Shown here: piece by piece, positions 47,650 to 56,389 of the stretch
Position numbering within the stretch: position 1 is the first letter of the stretch
Layout of the letters: each line of letters opens with the position of its first letter
Notes under the pieces: model-generated
Seen by the model: only the letters and a program-made list of their open reading frames with translations
What the model was told of the DNA's origin: nothing
Databases searched by the model: none
Assembly (NCBI GenBank): GCA_019241645.1
Contig: JAFAWQ010000047.1
Span: forward strand, 1-64,000
Source: Alphaproteobacteria bacterium
GTDB taxonomy: Bacteria > Pseudomonadota > Alphaproteobacteria > Micropepsales > Micropepsaceae
Reading direction: 5' to 3'
DNA length: 64,000 nucleotides
Position numbers and translations under genes: made by a program

Positions 47650-49011
47650 CTAGTGGCTGATCTGGAACGCCGTGCCGCCCTGGTAGGTCGCGCCGTGCTT
47701 TCCACCCAATTGCGTCGTTCCAAAGATGTTGCCGCTGCCGTCAATCAGCACGCCGGCATTGGGGTACTCGCCGTCGGCGCAGTTCTGTTCGGTGCAGAAA
47801 TTGCGCAGCACGCGCAGGCCTCCGGATGGGGTGTAGCGGAAAACGGTGCCGCCGCCTTTCTGATCGCGGTCCTGATATCCCATGCCGCCGTTGTAGGTGG
47901 TGCCGTACACATAGCCCGCGGCATCCACTGTAACGGTCGAGGACGGCGCAGATCCGTCGGCACAGTAATCCTTTGAGCAAAAATGATGGAGCACGGTGTA
48001 CGGCGAACCGCTGCCGGCCGGCGTGATCTTGAACAGGGTACCGGCTCCGCGCGCGCCGCCATAATAGGTGGTTCCCACCAGATCGCCGGAGGAATCGATC
48101 GTCAGGCCGTTCGGCGCGCGGCCATCCGCGCAATTCTGATCCTGGCAAAAGTTGCGAAGCACCATTTCCTTCCAGGCGCCCCCACCGGCCGGACTTAGCT
48201 CAAAGGCGACGCCATTCTGCTGGTCGCGGCCGTAGGTAACGCCGAACAGATTCCCGCCCCCATCCATGACGAGATTTTGCCAGGGCTGCGCGCCGTCGGA
48301 GCAATTCGATATCGTGCAGAAGCTGTAGATCACGGTCTCCGACCACTGGCCCGACACCGGCGCGATCTGAAAGGCAACGCCGCGGCCGTGGACGCCCCCG
48401 CTTTGCGCCGTGCCAAAGAGCGGTGAAGTGCCGTCATAGGGAACGCCGGTGCTGGCGCCCTGATAGGTCAATCCCGAAGCTGGGCTTTTGCCGTCGCCGC
48501 AGTTTTTCTTTTCGCAAAAGGCGTGAAGGACGGAGAGCTTCCAGCGCTCGTGACCGGCATCCGGAGAAAGCTTGAATACGACTCCCGCATCCTGGGCAGG
48601 CTTTCCGCCGCCAAGCGCCGTGCCATAGAGATTTCCACTGGCATCGACGACCAGCTTGCCGGTCGGCGCTGTGCCATCGGCGCAAGGGTAGCCATGCTGA
48701 CAGAAATTGTGCAGGACTTTGCGCTTCCATTTGCCGGTTTCCGTGTCGCGGGAAAGCCGGAACACGGTGCCGGAGCTGCTGACGCCGCCCCCGAGGGTTG
48801 TCCCGTACAAATTGCCAGCCTCGTCCATGACGAGATCGGCCGATGGGGACGTGCCATCCGCGCAACTTGCCTTGCTGCAAAAGGACGAAACCGTCCGCTG
48901 CTTGGCGGAAGCCGCCCCGAACGGCACCAAGGCCGAAGCCGCCAAAACCGCCAGCGATAGATGGAAGGACCGGCGCAGAGCAGCGCTCCGCGACTTCTCG
49001 ATTTGCAACAT
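47650..49011 (-). CDS. Exported GloVer-repeat (choice-of-anchor) protein
   Basis: 453 residues from ATG 49011, with GGAG nine bases upstream. A signal peptide (about 30 residues, to FGAASA) precedes seven repeats of roughly 55-65 residues, each with C-x-DG-x-x-P, a D-x-x-GN-L-Y/F-G-T-T turn and a G-T-V-F-R/K-L/I strand. These are the GloVer tandem repeats predicted to form a beta-propeller. Paired Cys residues between repeats (FCSKASCADG, FCQHGYPCADG) suggest disulfides. Probably cell-surface or periplasmic; ligand unknown. No C-terminal anchor is visible. Confidence 0.85.
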   Translation of the reverse strand: MLQIEKSRSAALRRSFHLSLAVLAASALVPFGAASAKQRTVSSFCSKASCADGTSPSADLVMDEAGNLYGTTLGGGVSSSGTVFRLSRDTETGKWKRKVLHNFCQHGYPCADGTAPTGKLVVDASGNLYGTALGGGKPAQDAGVVFKLSPDAGHERWKLSVLHAFCEKKNCGDGKSPASGLTYQGASTGVPYDGTSPLFGTAQSGGVHGRGVAFQIAPVSGQWSETVIYSFCTISNCSDGAQPWQNLVMDGGGNLFGVTYGRDQQNGVAFELSPAGGGAWKEMVLRNFCQDQNCADGRAPNGLTIDSSGDLVGTTYYGGARGAGTLFKITPAGSGSPYTVLHHFCSKDYCADGSAPSSTVTVDAAGYVYGTTYNGGMGYQDRDQKGGGTVFRYTPSGGLRVLRNFCTEQNCADGEYPNAGVLIDGSGNIFGTTQLGGKHGATYQGGTAFQISH

Positions 49012-49112
49012 GGACCCGCGCTCCAGATTGATTCGGCACATCTGCCGAAGCCATCCGCAAGTTCGGGGCCATGTGTCTGACCGTCAGTCAGGCACGGCCG
49101 GGAGTGTGCCAA

Positions 49113-50105
49113 TCAGGGATGGTGGACCTTTCCCATCTTAACCACTTCGAACGCCGAGCCGGTGACTTGGCGCAGTTCTCCCACCAGATGATCGTTGTTC
49201 CAGCGGTCGTCCGGCGCGCCCGAGATGTACCAGTTGCTGCCGTTATCGGCCACGAACATCCCATAGGTCTTCATCGCCTGGAGGATGACCTTGGTTTCCG
49301 GGCTGAAATTGTCGGGGATCTTGTAGCTCGCCTTGAGGCGGACCCGCATTCCCATCGGCGGCAGGTTTGGGTTGTCGTCGTCCGACGCCCAGTGGTTAGC
49401 CGGCTTCACATAGGCGCGGCGGGAATGCGCTACGGTGAAGCGCAAGGCATGGGGGATCAAGCCGGCCGCGGCCTCGTCGTAGCGCACCAGGCCCGGAAAG
49501 ATCGGCAGGCCGGCTGCATCCGCGCTGGTCCAGCCTTTTTTCCCCGTGGGCCGTACCTTGTTGGAATCGAGATGAAAGATGGCGCCCGAATCCGCATTCC
49601 AGCTTACGTCCTTCTGTGGAAAGGCGCGGTAGAGCTCGTAGAGCCGGTCGGTATCGCGATCGATCACCAGAACATGGCGGTCGCCGCCAAACTTTTTGCC
49701 GTCATCCCGCATACCTTCGATCGGCGCGTCCGGCGGGACGGGATAAGGCCCCTTGTCGCTCTCGTCCTTGTACGCCTTGAAGTGGATCGGGACATACATC
49801 TGCGAATCCGGCACGACCACATAGGGGATGCCGATCAGGCCGTGCTGATAATATCCGCTGCCGAAATCCGGATGCAGCCCGGTGTCCAGACCGATGGAGG
49901 CGATCAGGTTGTCCGAATTCGGATCGACGTCCGCGCCGGAAATGTCCCTGTTCCAGGCATTGTCGGCAGGAAACGGCACGGCACCATTAAGATCGGCGCC
50001 GACACCGAGATCGGCACCGCTCATGTCGCCATAGGTGGTCGCGTTGGCAGGCATCCCCGCTGCGAGAAGAATGGAAAACACGAAAGCCGCGAACTCGAAT
50101 TTCAT
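49113..50105 (-). CDS. Exported protein of unknown function (FPADNAWN-type)
   Basis: 330 residues from ATG 50105, with GGAGG seven bases upstream. A signal peptide (FAAFVFSILLAAGMPANA) is followed by a mature region with FPADNAWNRDISGADVDPNS near the start, YVPIHFKAYKDESDKGPYPV, HVLVIDRDTDRLYELYRAF, and a C-terminal ILQAMKTYGMFVADNGSNWY. Similar proteins occur widely in secretomes of soil bacteria without an assigned reaction. The ordered Trp/Tyr/Asp motifs suggest a carbohydrate-active or adhesion fold, but that is inference. Confidence 0.75.
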   Translation of the reverse strand: MKFEFAAFVFSILLAAGMPANATTYGDMSGADLGVGADLNGAVPFPADNAWNRDISGADVDPNSDNLIASIGLDTGLHPDFGSGYYQHGLIGIPYVVVPDSQMYVPIHFKAYKDESDKGPYPVPPDAPIEGMRDDGKKFGGDRHVLVIDRDTDRLYELYRAFPQKDVSWNADSGAIFHLDSNKVRPTGKKGWTSADAAGLPIFPGLVRYDEAAAGLIPHALRFTVAHSRRAYVKPANHWASDDDNPNLPPMGMRVRLKASYKIPDNFSPETKVILQAMKTYGMFVADNGSNWYISGAPDDRWNNDHLVGELRQVTGSAFEVVKMGKVHHP

Positions 50106-50239
50106 GGAACGCCTCCGAAACAACACACGGATAATGGAGACGATCAGCGAATGGCCGGCTTCGGTCAAGCACTGTCCCTCGCGGGATTAACCAATGATGA
50201 GCACCGCCAATAAGATCGGAGTCATTCGCCCAGTAAATT

Positions 50240-51850
50240 CTAGAACGTGCGCTGAAACGTCAGCAAGACGAAGTCACGGTCGGCAAGCGGCTGCCTTTCC
50301 GGATAGCCAATGAAATGCGTGAAGGAGAGACTTCCCTGCCACACGGTTCGGTAGGTCGCTGCGACGCCGATCTGGAAGTTGCCGGAGCGTGCCGCCTGCG
50401 TTTCATCCACGCTTGAGTTTCCCGCCAGACCATAGCCGAGGCCCATCGGCAGTTTCACATCGAGGCTCGGCAGCACCTGATAATATTGCGGCGTAAAGTT
50501 CGCGTGGAACGCCATTGCGAAGCGATCCGCGTAGTGGTCCAGCGCCGCGGGATTCCTGTCGATGGACATCCGGTAGTTGGCGGCCACCTCGGCGCTCAAA
50601 TCGGCACGCTGCCAGAACGATGACGAAGCGAAAGCGGTCTCGACCGAAACCTGCCCGTGCAGCGTTTCTCCGACGGCGTAGAGCGGATGGTCCGAATTAT
50701 CGGCACGCACGCCAAACGGCACCACCTGCGGATCGCTGGCCAGCGGCATGTTGCGGCGATACGAGAATTCTCCGGCAACGCCGCTGTCGGCGACATAGGT
50801 GCTGAAACTGGCGCCATAGAGTTCGATGCCCGTTGGGTAAACCAGCTTGTAGGTGCCGTCGCCGAAGCGCAGCGGCTCGAAATAGCGGCCCAGATACAGA
50901 TAGGTTTCCGGCTCCTTGCCGTTGAACCTCAGCGCATAAAGTCCAAAATTGGCCTCGCTGCCGCTCACTTGCAGGGACAAGCCGAACTGGCCCGTATCCG
51001 GCGGATGCTGATCGTCCATTCGGTACAGAAAGTGCTTGTTCGGCAGAAGGATCCGCTCGCCGCCGGCATCCAGATAATCGAAATAGCTGAAATAACTGCC
51101 CGAGCCGGGCAAAATGCTTTTTCGCCAGGCGAACTGATAATAACCGCTGATCGCAATATCCTCTGTCGGCTGAACCGTCAGCGAGGCCTGCCACACCGGC
51201 AAGAAAACCTGGTTGCTGTAAGACGAGGGCTGCGAAAGCTCCCGGTTGACGTCGCTCGGGGCCTGTCCCGCACCGATGCTGTTTTCCCCGAAAAAAACGC
51301 TCTCGCCCCACAGCAGTGCATAGCGGCCGACGCGAAACGAGGTGGGCACACCCCACGGCTCGAAAGCACCGTAAAGAAAGGCGTCGCCCAGCCTGGCATC
51401 CTCGCCCTGCAATGATCGCACGTCCGACGTGAAATGCCTGTGGCGCACGGAGAACGGGTTGAAAGTCTTCCGGGAGTCGTTGTCGTTGCGCTCGTGGTAG
51501 ACAAAATCGTACCAGGCCGTGCCGCTGAGCCTGAAGCCGAAATCGCCATGGGTCAGCTCGAGTTCTGAGAGAAGGTCGAACCGGTTGGAAATCAGCCCGG
51601 GGCTGAAATTACGATCGCCGTCATCCCAGTTCACGTTCTCGACCAGCTTTGGATCGCGGTCAAAAACCCGGAACGCGGCCGCATAACTGAGTGTATTGTC
51701 CCACCTCACGGTGAGCAGGTCATCGTGGTAGACTTCCGTCGCCATTGCTTCCGGGATAGCGCCACATGCGAAAATCAGGACCGCAACGCGGCGGATTTGC
51801 GCCGCCGCGCGCGCAAGGTTAGGCCAGAGAATGCGTTCCGGTCTTGGCAT
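50240..51850 (-). CDS. DUF1302 outer-membrane beta-barrel protein
   Basis: 536 residues. A signal peptide ends at PEAMA, followed by strands typical of DUF1302: VRWDNTLSYAAAFRV near the start, NFSPGLISNRFDLLSEL, GWYDF-type motifs and a final phenylalanine (LLTFQRTF), the usual C-terminal signature of outer-membrane barrels. DUF1302 genes are normally paired with DUF1329 and often an RND exporter in lipid, steroid or aromatic catabolic loci. Here the DUF1329 gene is divergent and the two starts abut or overlap. Confidence 0.87.
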   Translation of the reverse strand: MPRPERILWPNLARAAAQIRRVAVLIFACGAIPEAMATEVYHDDLLTVRWDNTLSYAAAFRVFDRDPKLVENVNWDDGDRNFSPGLISNRFDLLSELELTHGDFGFRLSGTAWYDFVYHERNDNDSRKTFNPFSVRHRHFTSDVRSLQGEDARLGDAFLYGAFEPWGVPTSFRVGRYALLWGESVFFGENSIGAGQAPSDVNRELSQPSSYSNQVFLPVWQASLTVQPTEDIAISGYYQFAWRKSILPGSGSYFSYFDYLDAGGERILLPNKHFLYRMDDQHPPDTGQFGLSLQVSGSEANFGLYALRFNGKEPETYLYLGRYFEPLRFGDGTYKLVYPTGIELYGASFSTYVADSGVAGEFSYRRNMPLASDPQVVPFGVRADNSDHPLYAVGETLHGQVSVETAFASSSFWQRADLSAEVAANYRMSIDRNPAALDHYADRFAMAFHANFTPQYYQVLPSLDVKLPMGLGYGLAGNSSVDETQAARSGNFQIGVAATYRTVWQGSLSFTHFIGYPERQPLADRDFVLLTFQRTF

Positions 51851-53273
51851 CGTGACGAAATGGCTTTGGCGGTATGTCCCTCACGGACGTACAGAACGGC
51901 ATGATGCGTGTCCGATCAACTCCTACGGCCGCTCGTGTCGCCTGGCCGTCCCGTTTGGCCTGTTGAGCCTGACGCTTTTTTCCTCGCCCGCTCAGGCCGC
52001 TTCCTCGCAGGAGGCCGAACGACTGCGCACCGATCTGACCCCTTTGGGCGCTGAGCGGGCCGCAAACAAGGACGGGAGCATTCCCGCCTGGACGGGTTCG
52101 CCGCTCGCTCGAAAAACGCCTGGCGAAGACCCTTTCCCCGCTGAAAAGCTGCTGTTTCGCATCGGTTCAAAGGATTTCGAACGGTATGGCGACAAGCTGC
52201 CGGAAGGCGCGAAAGCCATGTTCCGGCGCTTTCCGGACTATCGGATGGACATTTATCCCGCTCATCGTAGCGCGGCGTTTCCGGCATCGGTCTATGAAAG
52301 CGTTTTCCAAAACGCGACGCGGGCTCACGCCGCCGCGAAGGGAATCGCCTATGGCGTCGAAGGAGCCGCAGGCGGAGTCCCGTTTCCGATCCCCAGGAAT
52401 GGCGCCGAGGTCGTCTGGAACCACCTGCTGGCGTATTGGGGCCCCGCTCGGGAGCTGCACGTCAACACCTATGTCGTGTCCCCCGACGGTCATGCCGAGC
52501 TATCGGCGGGCTACAACGAGATCGCCGACTTCCCCTATTATTATCCCGGCGCTACGCCGACTTCGTACGGCGGATATTATTTCAAAACGCGGCACATTCA
52601 GGACGCGCCGCCCGGTAGCGTCGGGCAGGGCTACCTGGATTGGCAGCCGATCGACACTGCCCGCTATAATTTTGCCGCCTGGCGGCTGTTGCCGGGCGAG
52701 CGGCGGGCGCGCCGTGGCCCCTCGCTCTCATACGATGTGCCGGATCCTGAAGCCTCGGGGTTCGAGAACCTGGACGAATACTACATCTTCTTCGGCGGAC
52801 CCGATCGCTACGACTGGAAGCTGCTTGGCAAGCGCGAGATGTATGTCCCGTACAACAACAACCGCTTCTATCAGAAAGCGACCTCGGAGCTGCTGGGCCC
52901 GAAGCACGCCAATCCGGACAACCTCCGCTACGAACTGCACAGAGTTTGGGTGGTGGAAGGGACGCTCGCGCCTGGCAAGCATCATGTGGCGCCGCGCCGG
53001 CGGCTCTACATGGATGAGGACAGCTGGCTCGCGCTCTATAGCGACTCCTGGGACGAAAACGGGCATCTGTGGAAGTTCGCCCACGGCACGACCTATCTGA
53101 TGCCGGAGAACCCGGCGCTCATTCTGGGCAGCCAGTTCGTCTACGACCTCACCCTTGGCGGGTATGTTTTGAGTTTCGCCTTCAACGCCGACCCGCGCGG
53201 CTATCGCATCACCGCTCCACATCCGGCAAGCATGTTCTCACCGGAAGCGTTCGCGGCGCGGGCGGTGCGCTAG
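51831..53273 (+). CDS. DUF1329 family exported protein
   Basis: 480 residues as drawn from ATG 51831; GTG 51852 is an alternative that avoids overlap with the divergent DUF1302 start. A hydrophobic segment (LAVPFGLLSLTLFSSPAQA) serves as signal peptide. DUF1329 motifs include RLRTDLTPLGAERAANKDGS, IPAWTG, the WNHLLAYWGPA region and RRRLYMDEDSW, with VWVVEGTLAPGKHH. The fold resembles LolA/LolB-like lipid-binding beta-barrels, so it probably hands a hydrophobic compound to or from the outer membrane with DUF1302. Its stop overlaps the convergent anti-sigma stop in a shared CTAG. Confidence 0.85.
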   Translation: MRSGLGIVTKWLWRYVPHGRTERHDACPINSYGRSCRLAVPFGLLSLTLFSSPAQAASSQEAERLRTDLTPLGAERAANKDGSIPAWTGSPLARKTPGEDPFPAEKLLFRIGSKDFERYGDKLPEGAKAMFRRFPDYRMDIYPAHRSAAFPASVYESVFQNATRAHAAAKGIAYGVEGAAGGVPFPIPRNGAEVVWNHLLAYWGPARELHVNTYVVSPDGHAELSAGYNEIADFPYYYPGATPTSYGGYYFKTRHIQDAPPGSVGQGYLDWQPIDTARYNFAAWRLLPGERRARRGPSLSYDVPDPEASGFENLDEYYIFFGGPDRYDWKLLGKREMYVPYNNNRFYQKATSELLGPKHANPDNLRYELHRVWVVEGTLAPGKHHVAPRRRLYMDEDSWLALYSDSWDENGHLWKFAHGTTYLMPENPALILGSQFVYDLTLGGYVLSFAFNADPRGYRITAPHPASMFSPEAFAARAVR

Positions 53274-54034
53274 GCCTCCAGTCCCGAATAGGCGAGGCTT
53301 GCGAGCCGCTGCATTTCGGCCGCCGACATTTCGCCGCTCATCACTGCGCCGATCACATCATCCTGCCAGATGCAAACCCGCAATCTGCCCTGCTTGAACT
53401 GATCGAACCGGGGCGTGCCCGACGAATGCCGCACATAGAGCGTGAAGGTGCGATTTTCCTTGTTCTTGTAAAGCAGCTCGGCTGCCTTGCCGCCCGGCAC
53501 ATTCGAATACAGGTGTGCACCGATCAGCCGGTAACCCATGCGCCGAAGATCGGGCGCGGAAAGCTTCATCGAGAAAGTGGCGGACAGAACGCGTCCCACC
53601 GCCACGCCTTCGGCCGGTGCATTCACGGCAATCTTTCGTTGCACGGGATATTCATCGCTGCGCGCCGCGAGGGCCTCCGCGACGATGGTTTCCTCGTGCG
53701 GCCGCGACTGCTCGTAATACAACGTTCCTCCCACGGTCAGCATGATCGCTGCCGCAATTCCCGCGATCGCCTCGATCGAGAACAATTGCCGCCGGGGAGA
53801 AGATGCCCGATGGCACTCAATTTGCGACAACCATTGCGGCGGCAGCGGCTTTTCCAGCAGGCTCTCATACATGCCGGCCAGCCGAGCCTTGTCCGCCCGG
53901 AAAAGCGCGACGCGCTGGCCGAGATACGGATCCGCGGCGACCACAGTCTCGAGATCGGCGCGTTCCCCCGCTGTCAGTTCGCCGTCGATAAGGGCGTGAA
54001 GCCGCTCGTCAGGGACATGGACGTGTTCACTCAT
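53270..54034 (-). CDS. Membrane-anchored anti-sigma factor
   Basis: 254 residues. A cytoplasmic N-terminal domain with DERLHALIDGELTAGERADL and VALFRADKARLAGMYESLL is followed by one membrane helix (IEAIAGIAAAIMLTVGG) near residues 90-110 and a periplasmic C-terminal sensor domain. This is the usual layout of anti-sigma factors that hold an ECF sigma at the membrane. There is no zinc-binding HxxxCxxC motif, so it is not the ZAS type. It overlaps the sigma gene as ATGA, which strongly supports the pairing. Confidence 0.87.
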   Translation of the reverse strand: MSEHVHVPDERLHALIDGELTAGERADLETVVAADPYLGQRVALFRADKARLAGMYESLLEKPLPPQWLSQIECHRASSPRRQLFSIEAIAGIAAAIMLTVGGTLYYEQSRPHEETIVAEALAARSDEYPVQRKIAVNAPAEGVAVGRVLSATFSMKLSAPDLRRMGYRLIGAHLYSNVPGGKAAELLYKNKENRTFTLYVRHSSGTPRFDQFKQGRLRVCIWQDDVIGAVMSGEMSAAEMQRLASLAYSGLEA

Positions 54035-54588
54035 TGCCTCAACCTCCGCCGCGCGTCGAGCGAGGTGACGCTCGCGCTGCGTGGCGCAATTCCATTCTCC
54101 AGCGCAAAGCGCAGGCGTTCCCGCGCGCGCGCCAGCCGCGACATCACCGTGCCGATGGGGATGCGCAGATCCTCCGCGATCTCGCGGTAGTTCTTTCCCT
54201 CAAGTCCGACCAGCAGCAGGATTTGCCGGTGTTCCTCCGAGAGGCTCCCAAGCGCCGCGGCAAGTTCGTGCTGCGATGCCTCGCCGCTTGGGGGAACACT
54301 TATGGCGAAATCGTCGGCCAACTCCGTAATGTCCTCTTCGATTCCTCTGCTGCGCTTCCGGCGCAGTTCGTCGATATAAAGATTGTGCAGGATCGAGCGC
54401 AGCCATGCTCCCAGCTTCTGCTGCTCGCGAAGGCGATCCCCCTGTTTCAGCGCTCGTTCGATGCAATCCTGCACAAGGTCATCTCCACTGGACACACTGC
54501 CCGACAGTGCCGCCGCGTAGCGGCGCAAAGCGGGCAGCTGCGCGATCAGGGCGCTGTTGAACTCCTTCTGCGAATCCTGTCTGAGCAC
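54031..54588 (-). CDS. ECF RNA polymerase sigma factor
   Basis: 185 residues from GTG 54588. Sigma region 2 (LPALRRYAAALSGSVSSGDD, LVQDCIERALKQ, LRSILHNLYIDELRRKRSRG) and region 4 (LSEEHRQILLLVGLEGKNYR, EIAEDLRIPIGTVMSRLARA) are both complete. The anti-sigma gene follows in an ATGA overlap. A GGAATAA-N15-CGTC promoter 98 bases upstream suggests autoregulation; the same site precedes the type III polyketide operon. The start codon is uncertain because the local ribosome binding site is weak. Confidence 0.9.
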   Translation of the reverse strand: MLRQDSQKEFNSALIAQLPALRRYAAALSGSVSSGDDLVQDCIERALKQGDRLREQQKLGAWLRSILHNLYIDELRRKRSRGIEEDITELADDFAISVPPSGEASQHELAAALGSLSEEHRQILLLVGLEGKNYREIAEDLRIPIGTVMSRLARARERLRFALENGIAPRSASVTSLDARRRLRQ

Positions 54589-54686
54589 AGCCGGGGCCGG
54601 TTCAGCCCTGGCGATGCCGAGCGACGGCGCGGTGCCTGGATGTCCTTTCCGTAATCATTCCTTGCCCTTCGTCGCCACATCCAAGA

Positions 54687-54712
54687 GACGGGGCGTGAAC
54701 CAAGCTTATTCC
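54687..54712 (-). promoter_or_regulatory. ECF-type promoter of the sigma/anti-sigma operon
   Basis: GGAATAA at 54712-54706, 15 bases, CGTC at 54690-54687 on the minus strand. It is identical in both boxes and spacing to the site before the polyketide synthase operon. It lies 98 bases upstream of the sigma start, as expected for an autoregulated ECF gene. Confidence 0.62.
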
Positions 54713-54753
54713 GCGCCAACTTGTCATAGGTTTAAAAAATCCTTCAACCGGCG

Positions 54754-54779
54754 GGAATAAGAGTGGGCAACGGCGCGTC
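54754..54779 (+). promoter_or_regulatory. Divergent third copy of the ECF-type promoter
   Basis: GGAATAA at 54754-54760, 15 bases, CGTC at 54776-54779 on the plus strand, in the same gap as the sigma promoter and pointing the other way. No credible protein gene follows; the transcript start near 54786 would enter a hairpin-rich segment and then run antisense to the end of the GT-C-like gene. Confidence 0.5.
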
Positions 54780-54785
54780 AATTAT

Positions 54786-54960
54786 CTCACATGTTACCGA
54801 CCCCAGGCGAGCCGGACCGGTTTTCCGACGCGTACCCAGTCAGCCTCAAGAGGAATGCGGATGACCGGCTCGGCCCGCAAGGACGAGCAGGTTGCCGCAG
54901 CGGCAGGAGCTGCCGCGGCGGTGCCGGTGTGTTTTCGTACCCCCCATCCGAGGACACACC
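54786..54960 (+). ncRNA. Possible ECF-controlled small RNA
   Basis: Inferred only from the plus-strand GGAATAA-N15-CGTC site and the following strong hairpin near 54893-54920. The T-run (TTTT near 54934) is not directly after the stem, so the 3' end is uncertain. A 86-codon open frame from ATG 54791 is the alternative product but has shadow-like composition. Confidence 0.22.
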
Positions 54961-54963
54961 GGC

Positions 54964-56361
54964 CTACCCGCCTACGGCCCGGCGAGGCCGCAGGCAAACC
55001 CAATACAGCGTCGCCAGCGCCGAAAGATCGAGCAGATACAGGTACCGATAATCGCAGGCGAGCGAGAGAAAAAAGAAGCTCAGCGAGAACACGATGGAGC
55101 CGCCCAGCAGGCATATCCACGGTAAATCGGTAGCGCACCGGCGGTACAGCAGGAACGCCACCTCGCACAGGCTGAGAACAAGAAATGTGAGGTGCGAGAA
55201 GATCGAAGTGCCGACGAGGCGCCTCCCATACCAGTTCGCCATCCTGTCGCGTTGCGAAAACCGTGCCTTCAATCCGAGCTCGGCAAGCGGGCCGGAGGGC
55301 CCACGCACGCCCACTATGAAAGGAACACAGGCGCCGATTTGGGGAGTCCGAACAACCCAGCGGAAGATTTCCGCACGATGGCGCAGGTATGTGCCAGGCT
55401 TCGAGAACACGAATTCCAGCCACGGTTTGTGCAGGACATTTTCCGGCGCTTCCGCCAACGCCAGTTGCAGCGGTGCCGAGCGCGCCAGCGTGTCGCTGCG
55501 GACCGGGGAATAGAGTTGCGCGCCGTCATGTTTCAAACGCTCGAACAGCTTGGAATCGCGTTGCCGCAGCGCGGGACTATCGAGTGCGGGATCGTCGGCG
55601 AACGCTCCGGCGAGATCGTAGAACTCCAGCAGCCGCAACTGCTTCGCGGCACCGCCATCGTCCGGGATTCGCAGCGCCAAAGCGGCGTTCGTCATCCATA
55701 CGATCACCAAGCTCGAAACAACGGCGCTGGCGCCCATCAGTATCGCGCGGCCGCGTGCCATGCCGCTCCGAATGGCCATCCACGCCAGTGCAAGTCCGCC
55801 GAACGGCAACAGCAGAAATCCATTCTGACGCACCAATGCGGCGAGACAGAGCAACAGAAATGCCGCGCCCGCCGGCAGCCATCTCAACCTGTCGGCGTTC
55901 TGCCCCGCCACGGCGTGCGTGAGAGTTGCGAAGGCTGCGACGGCCGCATTGGCGAACAGCACGTCTTTCCACACCGTTCCCTGATAGAGAACGAATTGCG
56001 GCGTCAGCACGCAAAACAGCGCGCAGGGCACGGCGAGCCATGACACCGGTCGCGCGATGCGGAGCAGCAACAGCATGGCGCCCAGGAGCAGAAGCGCGTT
56101 GCCGGCAACGAAAAGCGCCGTGCCCGGGATCACCGCATCGCCCAATCCCAGCAGCCACGACATGATCGGCGGATGCCAGCCGCTGTAGATGCCGGTGCGG
56201 CCTTCCAGAAGCTGGATTACAGAATCGTAAGACAGATAGCCCGGGAGGCTTGCCGCCATGGAAATGCCAAAACCCAGCGTGAGAACCAATGCCGTCGCGA
56301 TGGCTGGAAGCGGCGAGTCAGGTTCGTGACGGCGCAGAAAATTGCCATACGCGTGGGCCAT
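54964..56361 (-). CDS. Polytopic membrane protein, GT-C-like glycosyltransferase candidate
   Basis: 465 residues, about ten to twelve membrane segments. The first extracytoplasmic loop contains PGYLSYDSVIQLLEGRTGIY and SGWHPPIMSWLLG, with an Asp and a WHPP motif as in GT-C-like/DUF6020 membrane proteins that use polyprenyl-phosphate sugars. A large loop (about residues 240-350) is soluble. I infer transfer of a sugar to a lipid-linked or surface glycan in the periplasm, but the donor is unknown. It is divergent from the GH18-deacetylase-GT2 gene 28 bases away, which fits a shared polysaccharide role. Confidence 0.72.
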   Translation of the reverse strand: MAHAYGNFLRRHEPDSPLPAIATALVLTLGFGISMAASLPGYLSYDSVIQLLEGRTGIYSGWHPPIMSWLLGLGDAVIPGTALFVAGNALLLLGAMLLLLRIARPVSWLAVPCALFCVLTPQFVLYQGTVWKDVLFANAAVAAFATLTHAVAGQNADRLRWLPAGAAFLLLCLAALVRQNGFLLLPFGGLALAWMAIRSGMARGRAILMGASAVVSSLVIVWMTNAALALRIPDDGGAAKQLRLLEFYDLAGAFADDPALDSPALRQRDSKLFERLKHDGAQLYSPVRSDTLARSAPLQLALAEAPENVLHKPWLEFVFSKPGTYLRHRAEIFRWVVRTPQIGACVPFIVGVRGPSGPLAELGLKARFSQRDRMANWYGRRLVGTSIFSHLTFLVLSLCEVAFLLYRRCATDLPWICLLGGSIVFSLSFFFLSLACDYRYLYLLDLSALATLYWVCLRPRRAVGG

Positions 56362-56389
56362 GCCTATTTAGAGCGCCGAAGGGACGAGC

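Larger units (their letters stand above)
54589..54963. other. 375-base gap with two divergent ECF-type promoter sites
   Basis: No convincing coding sequence on either strand; the open frames here are Arg/Ser/Pro-rich and codon-shadow-like. It holds a minus-strand promoter for the sigma gene (54687-54712) and a plus-strand copy (54754-54779) pointing at the remaining 180 bases. That segment contains a strong hairpin, CCGCaGCGGCAG-gag-CTGCCGCgGCGG, around 54893-54920. Confidence 0.6.

Noticed and set aside
54791-55051. 86-codon plus-strand open frame downstream of the divergent ECF site.
   Set aside because: Composition is Arg/Ser/Pro-rich and overlaps the antisense end of a membrane-protein gene; kept only as an alternative to a small RNA.
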